Positions 27,139 through 36,437 of a stretch of 64,000 bases of DNA are shown here, one piece after another. This stretch comes from SZAS-103 sp043747745 (GTDB lineage: Bacteria; Pseudomonadota; Gammaproteobacteria; Xanthomonadales; Xanthomonadaceae). Within the stretch, counting starts at the first letter, position 1; each line of letters starts with the position of its first letter. The stretch spans positions 15,462 to 79,461 of the forward strand of contig JAYTOP010000035.1 in NCBI GenBank assembly GCA_043747745.1, written 5' to 3'. The notes below the pieces were generated by a model, which searched no databases, had not been told where the DNA came from, and saw only the letters and a program-made list of their open reading frames with translations. Made by a program: the position numbers and the translations under genes.

Positions 27139-27167
27139 TTGACACTTGCGCTCACGCAACATAATAT
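27139..27167 (+). promoter_or_regulatory. sigma70-type promoter of the arsR gene
   Basis: The -35 box TTGACA (27139-27144) is a perfect match. The -10 is either CATAAT (27160-27165, 15-base spacer) or TAATAT (27162-27167, 17-base spacer). The operator palindrome starts at 27166, so a bound repressor would block RNA polymerase or its first steps. Confidence 0.7.
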
Positions 27168-27189
27168 TTAGTTAATTAATTAACTAAAT
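27166..27189. promoter_or_regulatory. perfect 24-base palindromic operator at the arsR start codon
   Basis: The half site ATTTAGTTAATT (27166-27177) is followed directly by its exact reverse complement (27178-27189). The palindrome overlaps the -10 region and the first two bases of the ATG at 27188. It is all A/T except two G/C pairs, in a GC-rich genome, and is the most likely site for autoregulation by the ArsR protein. Confidence 0.85.
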
Positions 27190-27508
27190 GGCGATCATGG
27201 AAAAAGTATTCGAGGCTCTCGCGTCGACGGCGCGACGGAAGATCCTGGCTTATCTCAACCAGGGGGAGTTGAGCGCCGGCGAGATCGGCGAGCGTTTCGA
27301 GTTCAGCAAGCCGGCGCTGTCGGGCCACCTGCGCATCCTTGAGGATGCGGGGTTGATCGCGCGCGAGAAACGCGGCCAGTTCGTCTATTTCAAGCTCGTT
27401 CCCGATCGACTTGCGAACACGCTGTTTGTCTGGGCGGCCGAAGTTTGTCCCGTCGCTGGGCCGCTGAAACGCGAGAGTCGCGCACGGACCCGCAATAAAG
27501 CGACATAG
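27188..27508 (+). CDS. ArsR-family repressor, SdpR-like
   Basis: The 106-residue protein is a winged-helix repressor: MEKVFEALASTARRKILAYLN, the recognition region AGEIGERFEFSKPALSGHLRIL and wing KRGQFVYFKL. No metal-binding Cys pair is present in the DNA-binding helix, so it resembles SdpR-type autorepressors rather than arsenic sensors. The operator and promoter directly upstream indicate autoregulation. The DUF2867-type gene follows after 37 bases and is probably co-regulated. Confidence 0.88.
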   Translation: MAIMEKVFEALASTARRKILAYLNQGELSAGEIGERFEFSKPALSGHLRILEDAGLIAREKRGQFVYFKLVPDRLANTLFVWAAEVCPVAGPLKRESRARTRNKAT

Positions 27509-27545
27509 TGCACCGGCACGATCGAAGACATCCAGGAGTTTCCTC

Positions 27546-29039
27546 ATGATCGCGTTGACCAAGGTCGTCCAGACGTTTCCATCGGCGCGTATTCCATCGC
27601 AATCGGGTGGTTTGCCGGTGGAAGTGTCGCTGATCGCGCAACTCGGCCACGGTGCCGGCGACCAGTTGTTTGCCGGCGTCATGGCGAGGCAGCGCGCCCA
27701 TGAAAGCTACGTCGACGCAATGGATGAACCTTCGGCGCGAATCGGTGGCATCGACCTGGAGAAGGGCGATGCGACTTCGCTCTATTCGTTCGGCGTCGGG
27801 GAAAAGGGGCATCCGTTTCACCGCCATGCGGGGCATCGCGTGTTCACGGCCGTATCCGGCAGCGCGGGCGCGCAATTGCGGTTCTCCTCCGCATCGTCTG
27901 CGCAGATCGAGCGCGATCCGCGCAGTTTCCTGCGTTCGCTGCGTTTCGTGGATGTGCCGCCGGACAGTCTTTTTTGCGTCCGCTTCGGCGGCGACACGTG
28001 GCACCAGTTCGCTCCGCTGGCGGCGAGGACCATACATCCGGCCTTCTTCGCATTGTCATGCCACACCAACGAACTCGGCGGCGCATTGCCGGAAGCCGAG
28101 CGTGCGAAGGTGATGGCCAACGAGGCCACGATCCCCTCGCTCACTGAGTTGCTGCCGCAGTCGGTCGTCGATCTGCTGCACAGCCAGGAACTCGACGCAG
28201 AGCGTGTGCCGACGATCGCCTTGTCGCTTGATGCGCCAGCGGGTTCGACCAGGAGTGGACTCTGCAAGGCATTCCGAAGTCGCCTCGGCTTCGTGAGTGG
28301 CGCATGGGCGCGCCGGCGCGATTCGTCCGGATTCCAGTCGGGAAATGACAGCGGACACGCTGTCGAGGAGTTGACTGGGCCGCCGCCTGGATCATTGCTG
28401 CGATCGCAGTTCCAGGGCGGTTTCCACCACCAGGATACGTTCCGCCTCACCATGGAAGTGGACGAACTGGTGACCACGTCCGCGTCCGCACTGCTAGCCT
28501 CGCTGCTCGATGGATTCCTCGAGAACAGCCCGGTCGGAGTCGGTCGCCTGATGGCATTCCGCAATGCGCTCGTGAAGCCATTGGGTCTGCGCACGTCCCC
28601 ATTGGGATGCCCGGTGTCATCATTGCTGAGCAAACAGCAATGCGGGTTGTTCGCGGGCCGTTTTCCCGTCATCGAACAATCCGTCGACGCGACGGACTCC
28701 AGCGCGCAGGTCATCCTTGGCGCCGACGACAAGCATCTGCGCTTTCGTTCCTGCGTGGGTGTGGAGATTCTTCCAGATGGCCGCATTGCGTTGACCATGG
28801 GCACGCGCGTGTCGTTCACGAGCCTGTTCGGCCGCTTGTATATGGCCGCCATCGATCGGGTGCACCGCAGCTATGTCGCACCGACGATGTTGCGCAGGGC
28901 TGTCGATCATGTTGTCGCACAATTGCGTGGGGCGGAGGGGTGGGTCGCGGTCGGAGCGGAAAGCTTCACGCCGATCGCCACACTGTCTTCTGAGCAGCGG
29001 ACGGCAAGCATCATCGCGTCAGGATGCAGTGCTATGTGA
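27546..29039 (+). CDS. cupin-like and DUF2867 two-domain protein
   Basis: The 497-residue product seems to have two parts. The N-terminal part (about 1-210) has a His-rich, cupin-like stretch (GEKGHPFHRHAGHRVFTAVSG). The C-terminal part (about 300-470) resembles DUF2867: DTFRLTMEVD, PLGLRTSPLGCPVSSLL, HLRFRSCVGVEI, and IDRVHRSYVAPTMLRRAVDHV near the end. ATG 27546 follows AGGAG. No signal peptide is seen. The function is unknown; its expression is likely controlled by the ArsR protein in front of it. Confidence 0.7.
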   Translation: MIALTKVVQTFPSARIPSQSGGLPVEVSLIAQLGHGAGDQLFAGVMARQRAHESYVDAMDEPSARIGGIDLEKGDATSLYSFGVGEKGHPFHRHAGHRVFTAVSGSAGAQLRFSSASSAQIERDPRSFLRSLRFVDVPPDSLFCVRFGGDTWHQFAPLAARTIHPAFFALSCHTNELGGALPEAERAKVMANEATIPSLTELLPQSVVDLLHSQELDAERVPTIALSLDAPAGSTRSGLCKAFRSRLGFVSGAWARRRDSSGFQSGNDSGHAVEELTGPPPGSLLRSQFQGGFHHQDTFRLTMEVDELVTTSASALLASLLDGFLENSPVGVGRLMAFRNALVKPLGLRTSPLGCPVSSLLSKQQCGLFAGRFPVIEQSVDATDSSAQVILGADDKHLRFRSCVGVEILPDGRIALTMGTRVSFTSLFGRLYMAAIDRVHRSYVAPTMLRRAVDHVVAQLRGAEGWVAVGAESFTPIATLSSEQRTASIIASGCSAM

Positions 29040-29109
29040 ATGGCCCTGGGGTCGAGCGTTCGCTTCAAACCGTATTTGATCCTGGGTTTTTTCTGCAAGG
29101 AGCAACGCG

Positions 29110-29724
29110 ATGGGACTTTGGCGCAACCTGTTCGGGCCCGGGCAGAACGAAGTCTGGAGCGGCATCGCAAAGGAAATCGATGCCGACTACACGCCTTCCG
29201 GATGGGCCCGGAAAGGCAGGATCGACCTGCACCGGGACAATTTCATCATCACCCTTGACACCTACACGATGAGCAGCGCCGAGAGTTCGGCCACCTATAC
29301 GCGGATGCGATCGCCTTTCAAGAACCCGAACAAACTGGCGATGAACATCTACCGGGAAAACATCTTCAGTTGGGTCGGGAAGCTGCTGGGGATGAGCGAC
29401 ATCGCCATCGGCGACGCATTCTTCGACAAGGAATTCATTGTCCAGGGCAGCCCGGAGCCGAAGATCAAGACGTTCCTGCAGGACGCAAAGCTCAAGCTAC
29501 TGATCAAGGCGCAGCCGTCGGTCTGGTTCAAGATCAGGAAGGACAACGGCTGGTTTTCGAAGCAGTACCCGGACGGGATCGACGAACTGTATTTCCAATG
29601 CAGCGGCGTCGTGAAGGACGAAGCAAGGCTGAAACAACTGTTCGAACTGTTCACATTCTCCGTGGACAAGCTGTCGGAAATCGACCCCGGGTGTCGATTC
29701 GGCATCAACATCGTGCCGAAATAA
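29110..29724 (+). CDS. protein of unknown function
   Basis: The 204-residue cytoplasmic protein has an AAGGAG site before ATG 29110. It is rich in Lys, Phe and Trp (PFKNPNKLAMNIYRENIFSW, WFKIRKDNGWFSKQYPDG), with no signal peptide or membrane segment. I recognise no family. It lies 70 bases after the DUF2867-type gene and could be the last gene of the ArsR operon. Lys codons are more frequent here than in neighbouring genes. Confidence 0.7.
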   Translation: MGLWRNLFGPGQNEVWSGIAKEIDADYTPSGWARKGRIDLHRDNFIITLDTYTMSSAESSATYTRMRSPFKNPNKLAMNIYRENIFSWVGKLLGMSDIAIGDAFFDKEFIVQGSPEPKIKTFLQDAKLKLLIKAQPSVWFKIRKDNGWFSKQYPDGIDELYFQCSGVVKDEARLKQLFELFTFSVDKLSEIDPGCRFGINIVPK

Positions 29725-29755
29725 TGCGGTAATCGGGCGTTTGGCATGACGCACA

Positions 29756-32700
29756 GTGCGCATGCACAGTGGGCATGCTGTGCTTTTTGATTCCGGCGAC
29801 GAAACGATGGCGCTGGGGTGCTTTCCAGGTTGCAGGGTCCTCACCGGCGCATGCGCGGCATGGCTGCTGATTGAGTGGCTGACGCTCGCACGCGCAACCG
29901 ACGTTGCATGGGCTCCTGCGGAAACCGGCCACCTGACCATCGAGCCTGCACCGCCGGGCCGTTTGCCATGGGTCGTGTTCGACGAACGCTCGGGGCTGCC
30001 GCAGCACACCGTCGTGGATCTGCTGACCGACCAGCACGGATTCGTCTGGGCCGCGACCCAGGATGGTGCAGCGCGCTACAACGGACGCACCTGGGAGACG
30101 ATTCCGTTTCTGGGGCGCATTGGTTCGAACTACGCACGGGTCATGCGCATCGCGAAAGATGGCGGCATCTGGTTCGGATCCTACGACGGCGGGCTGGCGT
30201 ATCTGAAGGATGGGGTCTGGAAGGTGTACGACACCCGGTCCGGATTGCCGAGCAACCGCATCCGTGGCCTGCTCGAAACGGCAGATCCGCAAGGCAGTGT
30301 GCTCTGGATCGCGACCGACCAGGGCATCGCACGCATGCAGAATGGACGGATCAAGGTTTTCGGCCTGGCTTCCGGCTTGCCCAGCCTCGATACCAAAGCC
30401 CTCTGCGAGACGACCGAAAGCAATGGCGGACACGGCTTGCTGGTGGGAACGTCCAGCGGCCTTGCGCTTCTGGTCGGCGACCGCTTCGTGACAGTGCCGG
30501 TGCCGAAGGCGCTGCTGGGCGATCGCATCGACGACATGGTTGAGAGCCCAGGACTGAATGGCGATCCCGCGTTGTGGAGTGCGTCGTATGGCGCAGGCAT
30601 CGCCGTGTTCGAGCGCGGAGAGTGGACGTGGCTCGACAAGACCTCAGGGCTGCCCAGCAATGTCTAGGTGTTCACGAAGAGTCGCACGGACGATAGTTCC
30701 CCGGCATTGTGGATCGGCACCGAGGGCGGCCTGCTGCGCTTCAAGCATGGTCGTTTCACGTTGTACGACGAGCGTAGCGGCCTGCCGATCCGGATCATCT
30801 GGAAGGTGCTGGAAACCACCTCGCCGGGTGGCCTGAAGACTCTCTGGCTGGGCACGTGGGGTGGCGGTGTGGTGCGTCTGTCGCCGAACAACTGGAGGGC
30901 ATTCGATGCCACGACCGGGATGCCATCGGGTGCCGTGACGTCGGTGTTGCTGACCCGGGACGACAGCGGTGCGGAGGTGATCTGGCTGGCACGTCCGATG
31001 GCGGGCTGGCGCGATTGTCGAGCGATCGGTTCGTCCCGGTTCCGCTGCCGGAGGCATTGAGCCACAGCATCGTCTTTTCGCTGCTCGAAACCCGGCCACA
31101 GGACGGTACACGTTCGCTCTGGGTCTCTTCGTTCGGCGGCGGCATCGGTCGGCTCGAAAACGGCCAATGGACGGTCATGGATAGGGCGACGTTACCGAAC
31201 CAGCGTGTGTACCAGCTCATCAAGACCAAAGCCGACGACGGTTCGAGCGTCATAAGGGCTGGCACCGATGGAGGGCTGGGGCGGTTCGAGCACGGCTAAT
31301 TTACCCGCTTCGGGCAAGCAGACGGCCTGCCGAGCGAGATCGTCACCCAATTGCTGGAAACCACAGGCACGGATGCCCACCGCACGATGTGGGCAGGGAC
31401 GAGCAAGGGACTTGCCCGATTGCAGAGAAATCGCTGGAACGTCGTCGGCAAGACCGGGCAGGACATTTCCTCGCTTCAGCTGACGATGGATCCCGATGAC
31501 ACGCGCTGGCTGTGGGTGGGCACGTTTTCGCGTGGCGTGTCGCGTCTTCGCATCGACGATCCGTCTGGGCGTTGGGAATCGTTGTCGACGCAAACATCTC
31601 CAGCTCTGCCTGGCGACTCGGTCCTGAGCGTTGCCGAGGACTAGGCGGCCCGCGTGTACCTGTGCACCACGCGCGGTGTCGCGCGGCTCACCCCGCGCAA
31701 CAGCACGAAGGACAATCCGGACCGTTTCACCGAAGAATTGTTCACCACCGAAGATGGTCTTCCGAGCAGCGACTGCCAGCAAGGTGCGCGGTTCGTGGAC
31801 GAGCATGGCCGCGGCTGGTTCGGAACTGCGCGAGGCTTGGCCATGTTCGACCCGCGCACGGAGCGCCCCGACAACCTGCCGAAGCCGTCGCTGATCGATC
31901 ACGCCGCACTGACCGATTGCAGCCTGTCGCTGCGCGGTGGCGAGAAACTGTCGCACATACAGCGCAATCTCACCTTCTCTGCGGCGCTGATGGCTTACGC
32001 CGACGAGTCGCGCATCCGTTATCGCCATCAGTTGGCGGGTTTCGATCCGCATCCTTCGGATTGGGCAGCAACCAGTTTCAAGGAATACACCAACCTCGGA
32101 GCAGGCCAGTGCAGGTGTCTGGTCTGGGGCAAGGATGCGCGCGGCAACGTCTCCGGGCCGGTCGGCCTGGCATTCACGGTGAAGCCCGCGCCGTGGCTGA
32201 CCGCGTGGGCGTTCGCCGGGTATGCATTGCTCATCGTGCTCGTGGCGTATGGCGCCATGCAGTTGCGCGTCCGCGCAATGGCGATCAAGACGCGCCTACT
32301 GGAAACCGAAGTGGCTGCGCGCACACGCGACCTGGTGGCCGCGCGCGGCGAACTGCAACGCCTCGCCACCGAGGACGCGCTGACTGGAGTCGCCAACCGG
32401 CGCAAGTTTGATGCGATCGTCGAACAGGAATGGAAGCGTGCGCAGCGCGACGGCCACTGGCTTGCCCTGGTCATGCTCGATGTGGATTTCTTCAAGCGTT
32501 ACAACGACCGTTACGGCCATCTTGTCGGCGATGCATGTCTGCGCGATGTGGCACGAGCGGTCGCGGCACAATGCGCGCGCCCGATGGATTTCGTTGCCCG
32601 CTATGGCGGCGAAGAATTCGCGATCGTATTGCCGGACATCGATCCGGATGGTGTCCGTACGGTACTGCGTTCCGTTCTCGATGCGGTCGATGCGTTGCAG

Positions 32701-32898
32701 ATCGAACACGCCGCCTCGACCTGCGCGCCGCATGTAACGATCAGTCTCGGTGCGGTCAGCGTGAAGCCCACGAGGCACGACGAAGCGCAGGCCGCCCTCC
32801 AGCGGGCCGACGCACTGCTCTACCAGGCGAAGGAAGGCGGACGCCATCGCGCGATGTATGCCGACGGAACCGGCGTAACCCAGGCGATCGGGGCGTAA
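29756..32898 (+). pseudogene. decayed two-component-propeller diguanylate cyclase
   Basis: Repaired, this is a protein of about 1,047 residues: an export signal, two beta propellers of Reg_prop repeats (GFVWAATQDGAARYNG, LWIGTEGGLLRFKHG, LWLGTWGGGVVRL and others), a Y_Y_Y domain (about 31890-32190), one membrane segment (AFAGYALLIVLVAYGA), a coiled coil and a GGDEF domain with an intact GGEEF motif (ARYGGEEFAIVLPD). It is broken by TAG at 30665-30667 (after PSNV), a -1 frameshift near 30988-30992 where WLGTSDGG is expected, TAA at 31297-31299 and TAG at 31642-31644. A GTG at 31654 opens the last 414 codons, so a membrane GGDEF fragment could still be made, but no ribosome site is seen there. 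The start may be ATG 29756 or 29807. Confidence 0.88.
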
Positions 32899-33212
32899 CA
32901 GTTAGCCAGGATGGAGCGAAGCGCAGGCGATTCTCAACAGCGAAGCTGGTCATCCGGGATCGCAAACGACAGCACGCATGCAGGATCAAAGCGCTTCTCG
33001 ACAGCGCAGCTGGCCAATGACGGCTTTGCTGCATGTTCTGCCATGTCCGACGCGCCACCAGGCCTGTTGTATCGAGTCGATGCCGCCGTTGTGTGCGCCA
33101 GCGTACGACGTTCAGGGAACGTGCCCTCTATGCTGCGGCTGTCGGTCGAATCGTTCCTGGGGCCGACGTGGCAATCGGCAAGGAATACCTCTCAGCGACA
33201 AGGAGTTCGATC
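32899..33212. other. 314-base gap before the glycine-zipper gene
   Basis: No gene supported. The last 100 bases should contain the promoter of the glycine-zipper gene, but no clear -10/-35 pair is visible. Open frames continuing into the next gene lack family features. Confidence 0.4.
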
Positions 33213-33737
33213 ATGGCGAGTCTCGAAAAACAGCTGGAGAAACAGGAAGCCCGCGGCATGAATCGCGATCCGATCACCGGTGAAGCGGGCGCGCATCCGG
33301 TCGGTACCGGTGTCGGCGCAGCGGGCGGTGCCATGGCAGGTGCGGCAGCGGGCGCTTTGGCCGGGCCGATCGGTGCCGTAATCGGTGGCGTTGTCGGTGC
33401 GGTTGCTGGCGGACTCGTCGGCAAAGGTGCCGGCGAAGAGGTGAATCCGACCGGCGAGGAGGCTCATTGGCGCGAGACCTATCCCAATGAGCCGTACTAC
33501 AACAACGCATATACGTACGAGGATTACGCGCCTGCGTACGCGGCTGGTTACATCTATCGCATGAACAATCGCGGTGTCGGCTGGGATCTTGCTGAAACCA
33601 CCCTGCGAGACGATTGGGAGCGGGGCAAGCAGTCGAACCTGCATTGGGAACAGGCGCAGCATGCCGCGCATGCCGCATGGCATCGTGTCGACAATTCCTT
33701 CTCAGGCACCCATGCGACGACGGCCCCGACTTCCTGA
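33213..33737 (+). CDS. glycine-zipper protein
   Basis: The 174-residue product starts at ATG with AAGGAG eight bases upstream. Residues about 25-72 are a glycine zipper (GTGVGAAGGAMAGAAAGALAGP and onward: Gly or Ala every fourth position), a membrane-associating pattern common in stress-induced proteins. The C-terminal part is soluble and rich in Tyr, Trp and His (YPNEPYYNNAYTYEDYAPAY; WDLAETTLRDDWERG). There is no signal peptide. I infer a general-stress protein from similar architecture elsewhere; the role is unknown. Confidence 0.75.
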   Translation: MASLEKQLEKQEARGMNRDPITGEAGAHPVGTGVGAAGGAMAGAAAGALAGPIGAVIGGVVGAVAGGLVGKGAGEEVNPTGEEAHWRETYPNEPYYNNAYTYEDYAPAYAAGYIYRMNNRGVGWDLAETTLRDDWERGKQSNLHWEQAQHAAHAAWHRVDNSFSGTHATTAPTS

Positions 33738-33949
33738 GATCCGAAGTCAGGCCGATCTGTTGAAACGCGATTCTGGCGTCGAAACGCTATGCACCGTCAT
33801 TCCGGGACTGCCAGCACGGCATAACCCGGAATGTCGCATTGACTGATTCAGTGAGCGGCACCAGCGGCTCTGCCGAGGGACTCGGCAAGGTGTGATCTGA
33901 GTAGCGATCGGTGCTCGTTCTTCACCCCGACGATGAGAGGCGGGGCTAA

Positions 33950-34552
33950 TTACTCAAGCCACCCACGCGCAGCGCCCAACAGTTGCGGTCTGCGCAAATA
34001 CAAATCCCACTGACTCCCCCCAAGCTGCCGCCACAACACCGCCGATCGCAGCGCGCATAGCAAAATCGCGCGAATCTCCGCGACGACCGGTGGCTGCGCG
34101 AGGTACACCGGATTGCCTTGCACCATGATGCGTGGCCGCAGCCCGCTGATCGTGCTCGCGTAGAGTTCACCGAGTCGCGACAGCACGGTGGGGTGAGTCG
34201 GCCCCCAATGTTCGCGCTGGCGCGCGATCTGTTCGAGGCCCTGGCGGATCTTCTCGGGGATCGCGCGGCTGCCGCTGTAGCTGCGCTCGACGTGCAGCAC
34301 GCTTGCGATCAGCTTCAACAGCATCGGATCGCGTGCAGCGCCGCCATCGAACTGATCGACCATCGCGCGCAGTCCGGGGCGCAGCGCAGCGGCGCTGCCG
34401 TACACCGCTTCGACCGAATCGGCGTCGAAGTGGAACAGGGTGTCGATGCACACCGTCAACGGTTCGGTTTCGGCCTGGCCGGTGTCGGCGAGTTGGCGTA
34501 CGAGTTTGCACGCCTGGGCAAGGCCGGCGAATGCGAGGGCGCGTTCTTTCAT
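33950..34552 (-). CDS. hflD: HflD-family protein
   Basis: This 200-residue helical, membrane-peripheral protein is assigned by sequence (MKERALAFAGLAQACKLVRQLA start, LYASTISGLRPRIMVQGNPVYL near the end) and by place: in E. coli the order nudJ-mnmA-hflD is conserved, as here. HflD modulates CII stability and lysogeny of phage lambda in E. coli; its cellular role is uncertain. It starts 30 bases after the mnmA stop. Confidence 0.9.
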   Translation of the reverse strand: MKERALAFAGLAQACKLVRQLADTGQAETEPLTVCIDTLFHFDADSVEAVYGSAAALRPGLRAMVDQFDGGAARDPMLLKLIASVLHVERSYSGSRAIPEKIRQGLEQIARQREHWGPTHPTVLSRLGELYASTISGLRPRIMVQGNPVYLAQPPVVAEIRAILLCALRSAVLWRQLGGSQWDLYLRRPQLLGAARGWLE

Positions 34553-34582
34553 GTGTTGAACATTCTCATGCGTACAAGAATC

Positions 34583-35809
34583 TCACGCCGCGTGTCCCGC
34601 GTGCGGATTGTTGATTGCGGGCGCATCGGTGACAGCGATCACTGCGCCACCGAGACAGACCTCATCACGATAGAACACCACCGATTGCCCTGGGGTGACT
34701 GCGCGCTGCGGTGCTTCGAACGCGACATCGACGCTACCATCGTCGCGCACGGAAACATGGCATGCCGCATCGGTCTGGCGATAACGCGTCTTCGCGGTGC
34801 AATCGAATGCCGTGGCCGGAGGCGCGCCATCCACCCAGTGCGTGGTTTCGCTGTGCAAAGTTTGCGATAGCAGCCACGCGCTATCGTGGCCCTGATCGAC
34901 ATACAGGATGTTGGTCGCGATGTCCTTGCCGACCACGTACCAAGGTGCGGCATCGCGGCCGCGCACGCCGCCGATTTGCAATCCCTCGCGCTGGCCGAGC
35001 GTGTAGAAGAACACGCCCGCGTGTTCCCCGACGCGCTGGCCGTCCACGCTGCGGATCTCGCCGGCCTGCGCAGGGATGTAGCGGCCAAGGAATTCGCGGA
35101 AGTCGCGTTCGCCGATGAAGCAGATGCCGGTCGAATCCTTCTTCGCATGCGTCGGCAGTGCGGCCTCGCGTGCGAGCCGACGTACCTCCGACTTCGGCAA
35201 ATGTCCAATCGGAAACAGCGTCGCTTCAAGTTGTTTCTGCCCGAGTTGATGCAGGAAATAGCTCTGGTCCTTGTCGGCATCGAAGCCGCGCAGCAGCAGC
35301 CAGCGCCCGTCGCGGCGCTCGACCTGCGCGTAGTGGCCGGTCGCGATGCGTTCGGCGCCGAGCGCATGCGCTTCGTCGAGGAAGGTCTTGAACTTGATCT
35401 CGCGGTTGCACAACACGTCGGGATTCGGGGTGCGGCCGATGCGGTATTCATCGATGAAATGCTGGAACACTCCGTCCCAGTATTCGCGCACGAAATTGCG
35501 CGCATGGAACGGGATGCCGAGCCTGCCGCAGACTGCGACGGCATCCTTGCGGTCGTCTTCGGCGCGGCACTCGGTCGCTCGAGTTATCCGACCGCCATGG
35601 ATGGCGGAAGTGCTGGAAACGCAGGAAGCAGTTTCCAGCCTGCCTTCCGCGACACGTGCACGTCCTTGCGCGTCGCCACTTCCATCGTCTTCCCAGTTCT
35701 GCATGAACAGGGCGGCGACCTCGGCGCCAGCCTGTTTCAGCAGCAGCGCTGCGACCGACGAGTCGACGCCGCCGGATAGCCCCAACATGATCTTGCCATG
35801 GTCGCTCAT
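34583..35809 (-). CDS. mnmA: tRNA 2-thiouridylase MnmA with in-frame insertion
   Basis: MnmA places the 2-thio group on U34 of tRNAs for Lys, Glu and Gln. The PP-loop is MLGLSGGVDSSVAALLL; the catalytic Cys pair is in PNPDVLCNREIKF and STGICFIGERDF; YYTLGQR-like FYTLGQREGLQIGG follows. At 408 residues it is about 40 longer than E. coli MnmA (368). The excess is one block of 37 residues directly after NWEDDG (from SGDAQGR to RITRATE), before CRAEDDRKDAVAVC where the family sequence resumes. That block is encoded by palindromic DNA at 35570-35680. The frame is kept and all active residues remain, so the enzyme is probably functional. Confidence 0.93.
   Translation of the reverse strand: MSDHGKIMLGLSGGVDSSVAALLLKQAGAEVAALFMQNWEDDGSGDAQGRARVAEGRLETASCVSSTSAIHGGRITRATECRAEDDRKDAVAVCGRLGIPFHARNFVREYWDGVFQHFIDEYRIGRTPNPDVLCNREIKFKTFLDEAHALGAERIATGHYAQVERRDGRWLLLRGFDADKDQSYFLHQLGQKQLEATLFPIGHLPKSEVRRLAREAALPTHAKKDSTGICFIGERDFREFLGRYIPAQAGEIRSVDGQRVGEHAGVFFYTLGQREGLQIGGVRGRDAAPWYVVGKDIATNILYVDQGHDSAWLLSQTLHSETTHWVDGAPPATAFDCTAKTRYRQTDAACHVSVRDDGSVDVAFEAPQRAVTPGQSVVFYRDEVCLGGAVIAVTDAPAINNPHAGHAA
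35570..35680 (-). repeat. REP-like palindromic element in frame inside mnmA
   Basis: These 111 bases encode the 37 extra residues of MnmA. They contain two palindromes: CCGCCAT-gg-ATGGCGG (35592-35607) and a hairpin GCTGGAAAC / GTTTCCAGC (35612-35620 and 35631-35639). The bases 35590-35606 (GACCGCCATGGATGGCG) equal the reverse complement of the core of the intergenic repeat at 10849-10886. The length is a multiple of three and no stop is introduced. Confidence 0.82.
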
Positions 35810-35822
35810 CGCAACGAACCGA

Positions 35823-36308
35823 TCATGCGAGCTGCGACAGCACCGACAGCGGATGCCGACAGCCGGCCAGATAGTCGGTCACCGCGCGCCAGACCAGCGG
35901 GCTGCGATGGCGCTCGGTGGCGGCTTGCAGTTCGCTCGGCGTGAGCCACAGCGCGCGCATGATGCCGGAGTCCAGCGCACGGTCAGGATGATGGCGGATC
36001 GCATCGGCGGCCAATGCCACGCGCAGGAAATGGCGGCCATCGATCGGGCTTTTCCACTGGTAGAGGCCTACCAGCGCGGTTGGCACGACATCCCAGCCCG
36101 ACTCTTCGAGGGTTTCGCGCACCGCCGCCGCGACCAGCGACTCGTCCGGCTCCAGGTGGCCGGCTGGCTGGTTCAGCACGAGCCTGCCCTGCACATCCTC
36201 CTCGACCATCAGCAGCGCGCCATTGCGGACGACCAAGGTAGCGACGGTGACGTCGGGCTGCCAGACATTGCGGGTTTCAGCGGTGGCGACTGCGGATTCG
36301 CTGAACAT
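35823..36308 (-). CDS. nudJ: Nudix hydrolase, NudJ-like
   Basis: The 161-residue protein has a complete Nudix box, GHLEPDESLVAAAVRETLEESG (Gly, the Arg-Glu pair and the Glu-Glu pair all present; key part VRETLEESG). It lies 13 bases before mnmA on the same strand, as nudJ does in E. coli, where NudJ hydrolyses HMP-PP and nucleoside diphosphates or triphosphates. The frame stays open far beyond ATG 36308 on this strand, but that part is antisense to clpS and clpA. Confidence 0.88.
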   Translation of the reverse strand: MFSESAVATAETRNVWQPDVTVATLVVRNGALLMVEEDVQGRLVLNQPAGHLEPDESLVAAAVRETLEESGWDVVPTALVGLYQWKSPIDGRHFLRVALAADAIRHHPDRALDSGIMRALWLTPSELQAATERHRSPLVWRAVTDYLAGCRHPLSVLSQLA

Positions 36309-36425
36309 GCGGGTGCCGTTTGAGGAGGGCGGCGCTCTGCGCCCTTGAATGCGGGCATCGCGCACCAGAGATAGTGCCTGCCATCCGCCTCGCGCGTCCA
36401 TGACTTCGCTTGCATGCTGCACGTC

Positions 36426-36431
36426 TATAAT
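36426..36431 (+). promoter_or_regulatory. -10 box of clpS
   Basis: TATAAT is a perfect -10 hexamer with six bases between it and the ATG at 36438, so the transcript would start at or next to the start codon. A partial -35 (ATGACT at 36400-36405) is 20 bases upstream. Confidence 0.6.
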
Positions 36432-36437
36432 CGTTTC

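Noticed and set aside
27818..28852. 344-codon - strand frame
   Set aside because: Antisense to the DUF2867-type gene, which has a good start, ribosome site and family resemblance.
17988..32898. Stop-codon reassignment or programmed recoding as the explanation of the broken GGDEF genes
   Set aside because: All three stop codons occur, at positions of Glu, Arg, Trp and others, frameshifts are present too, and all neighbouring genes use normal stops.
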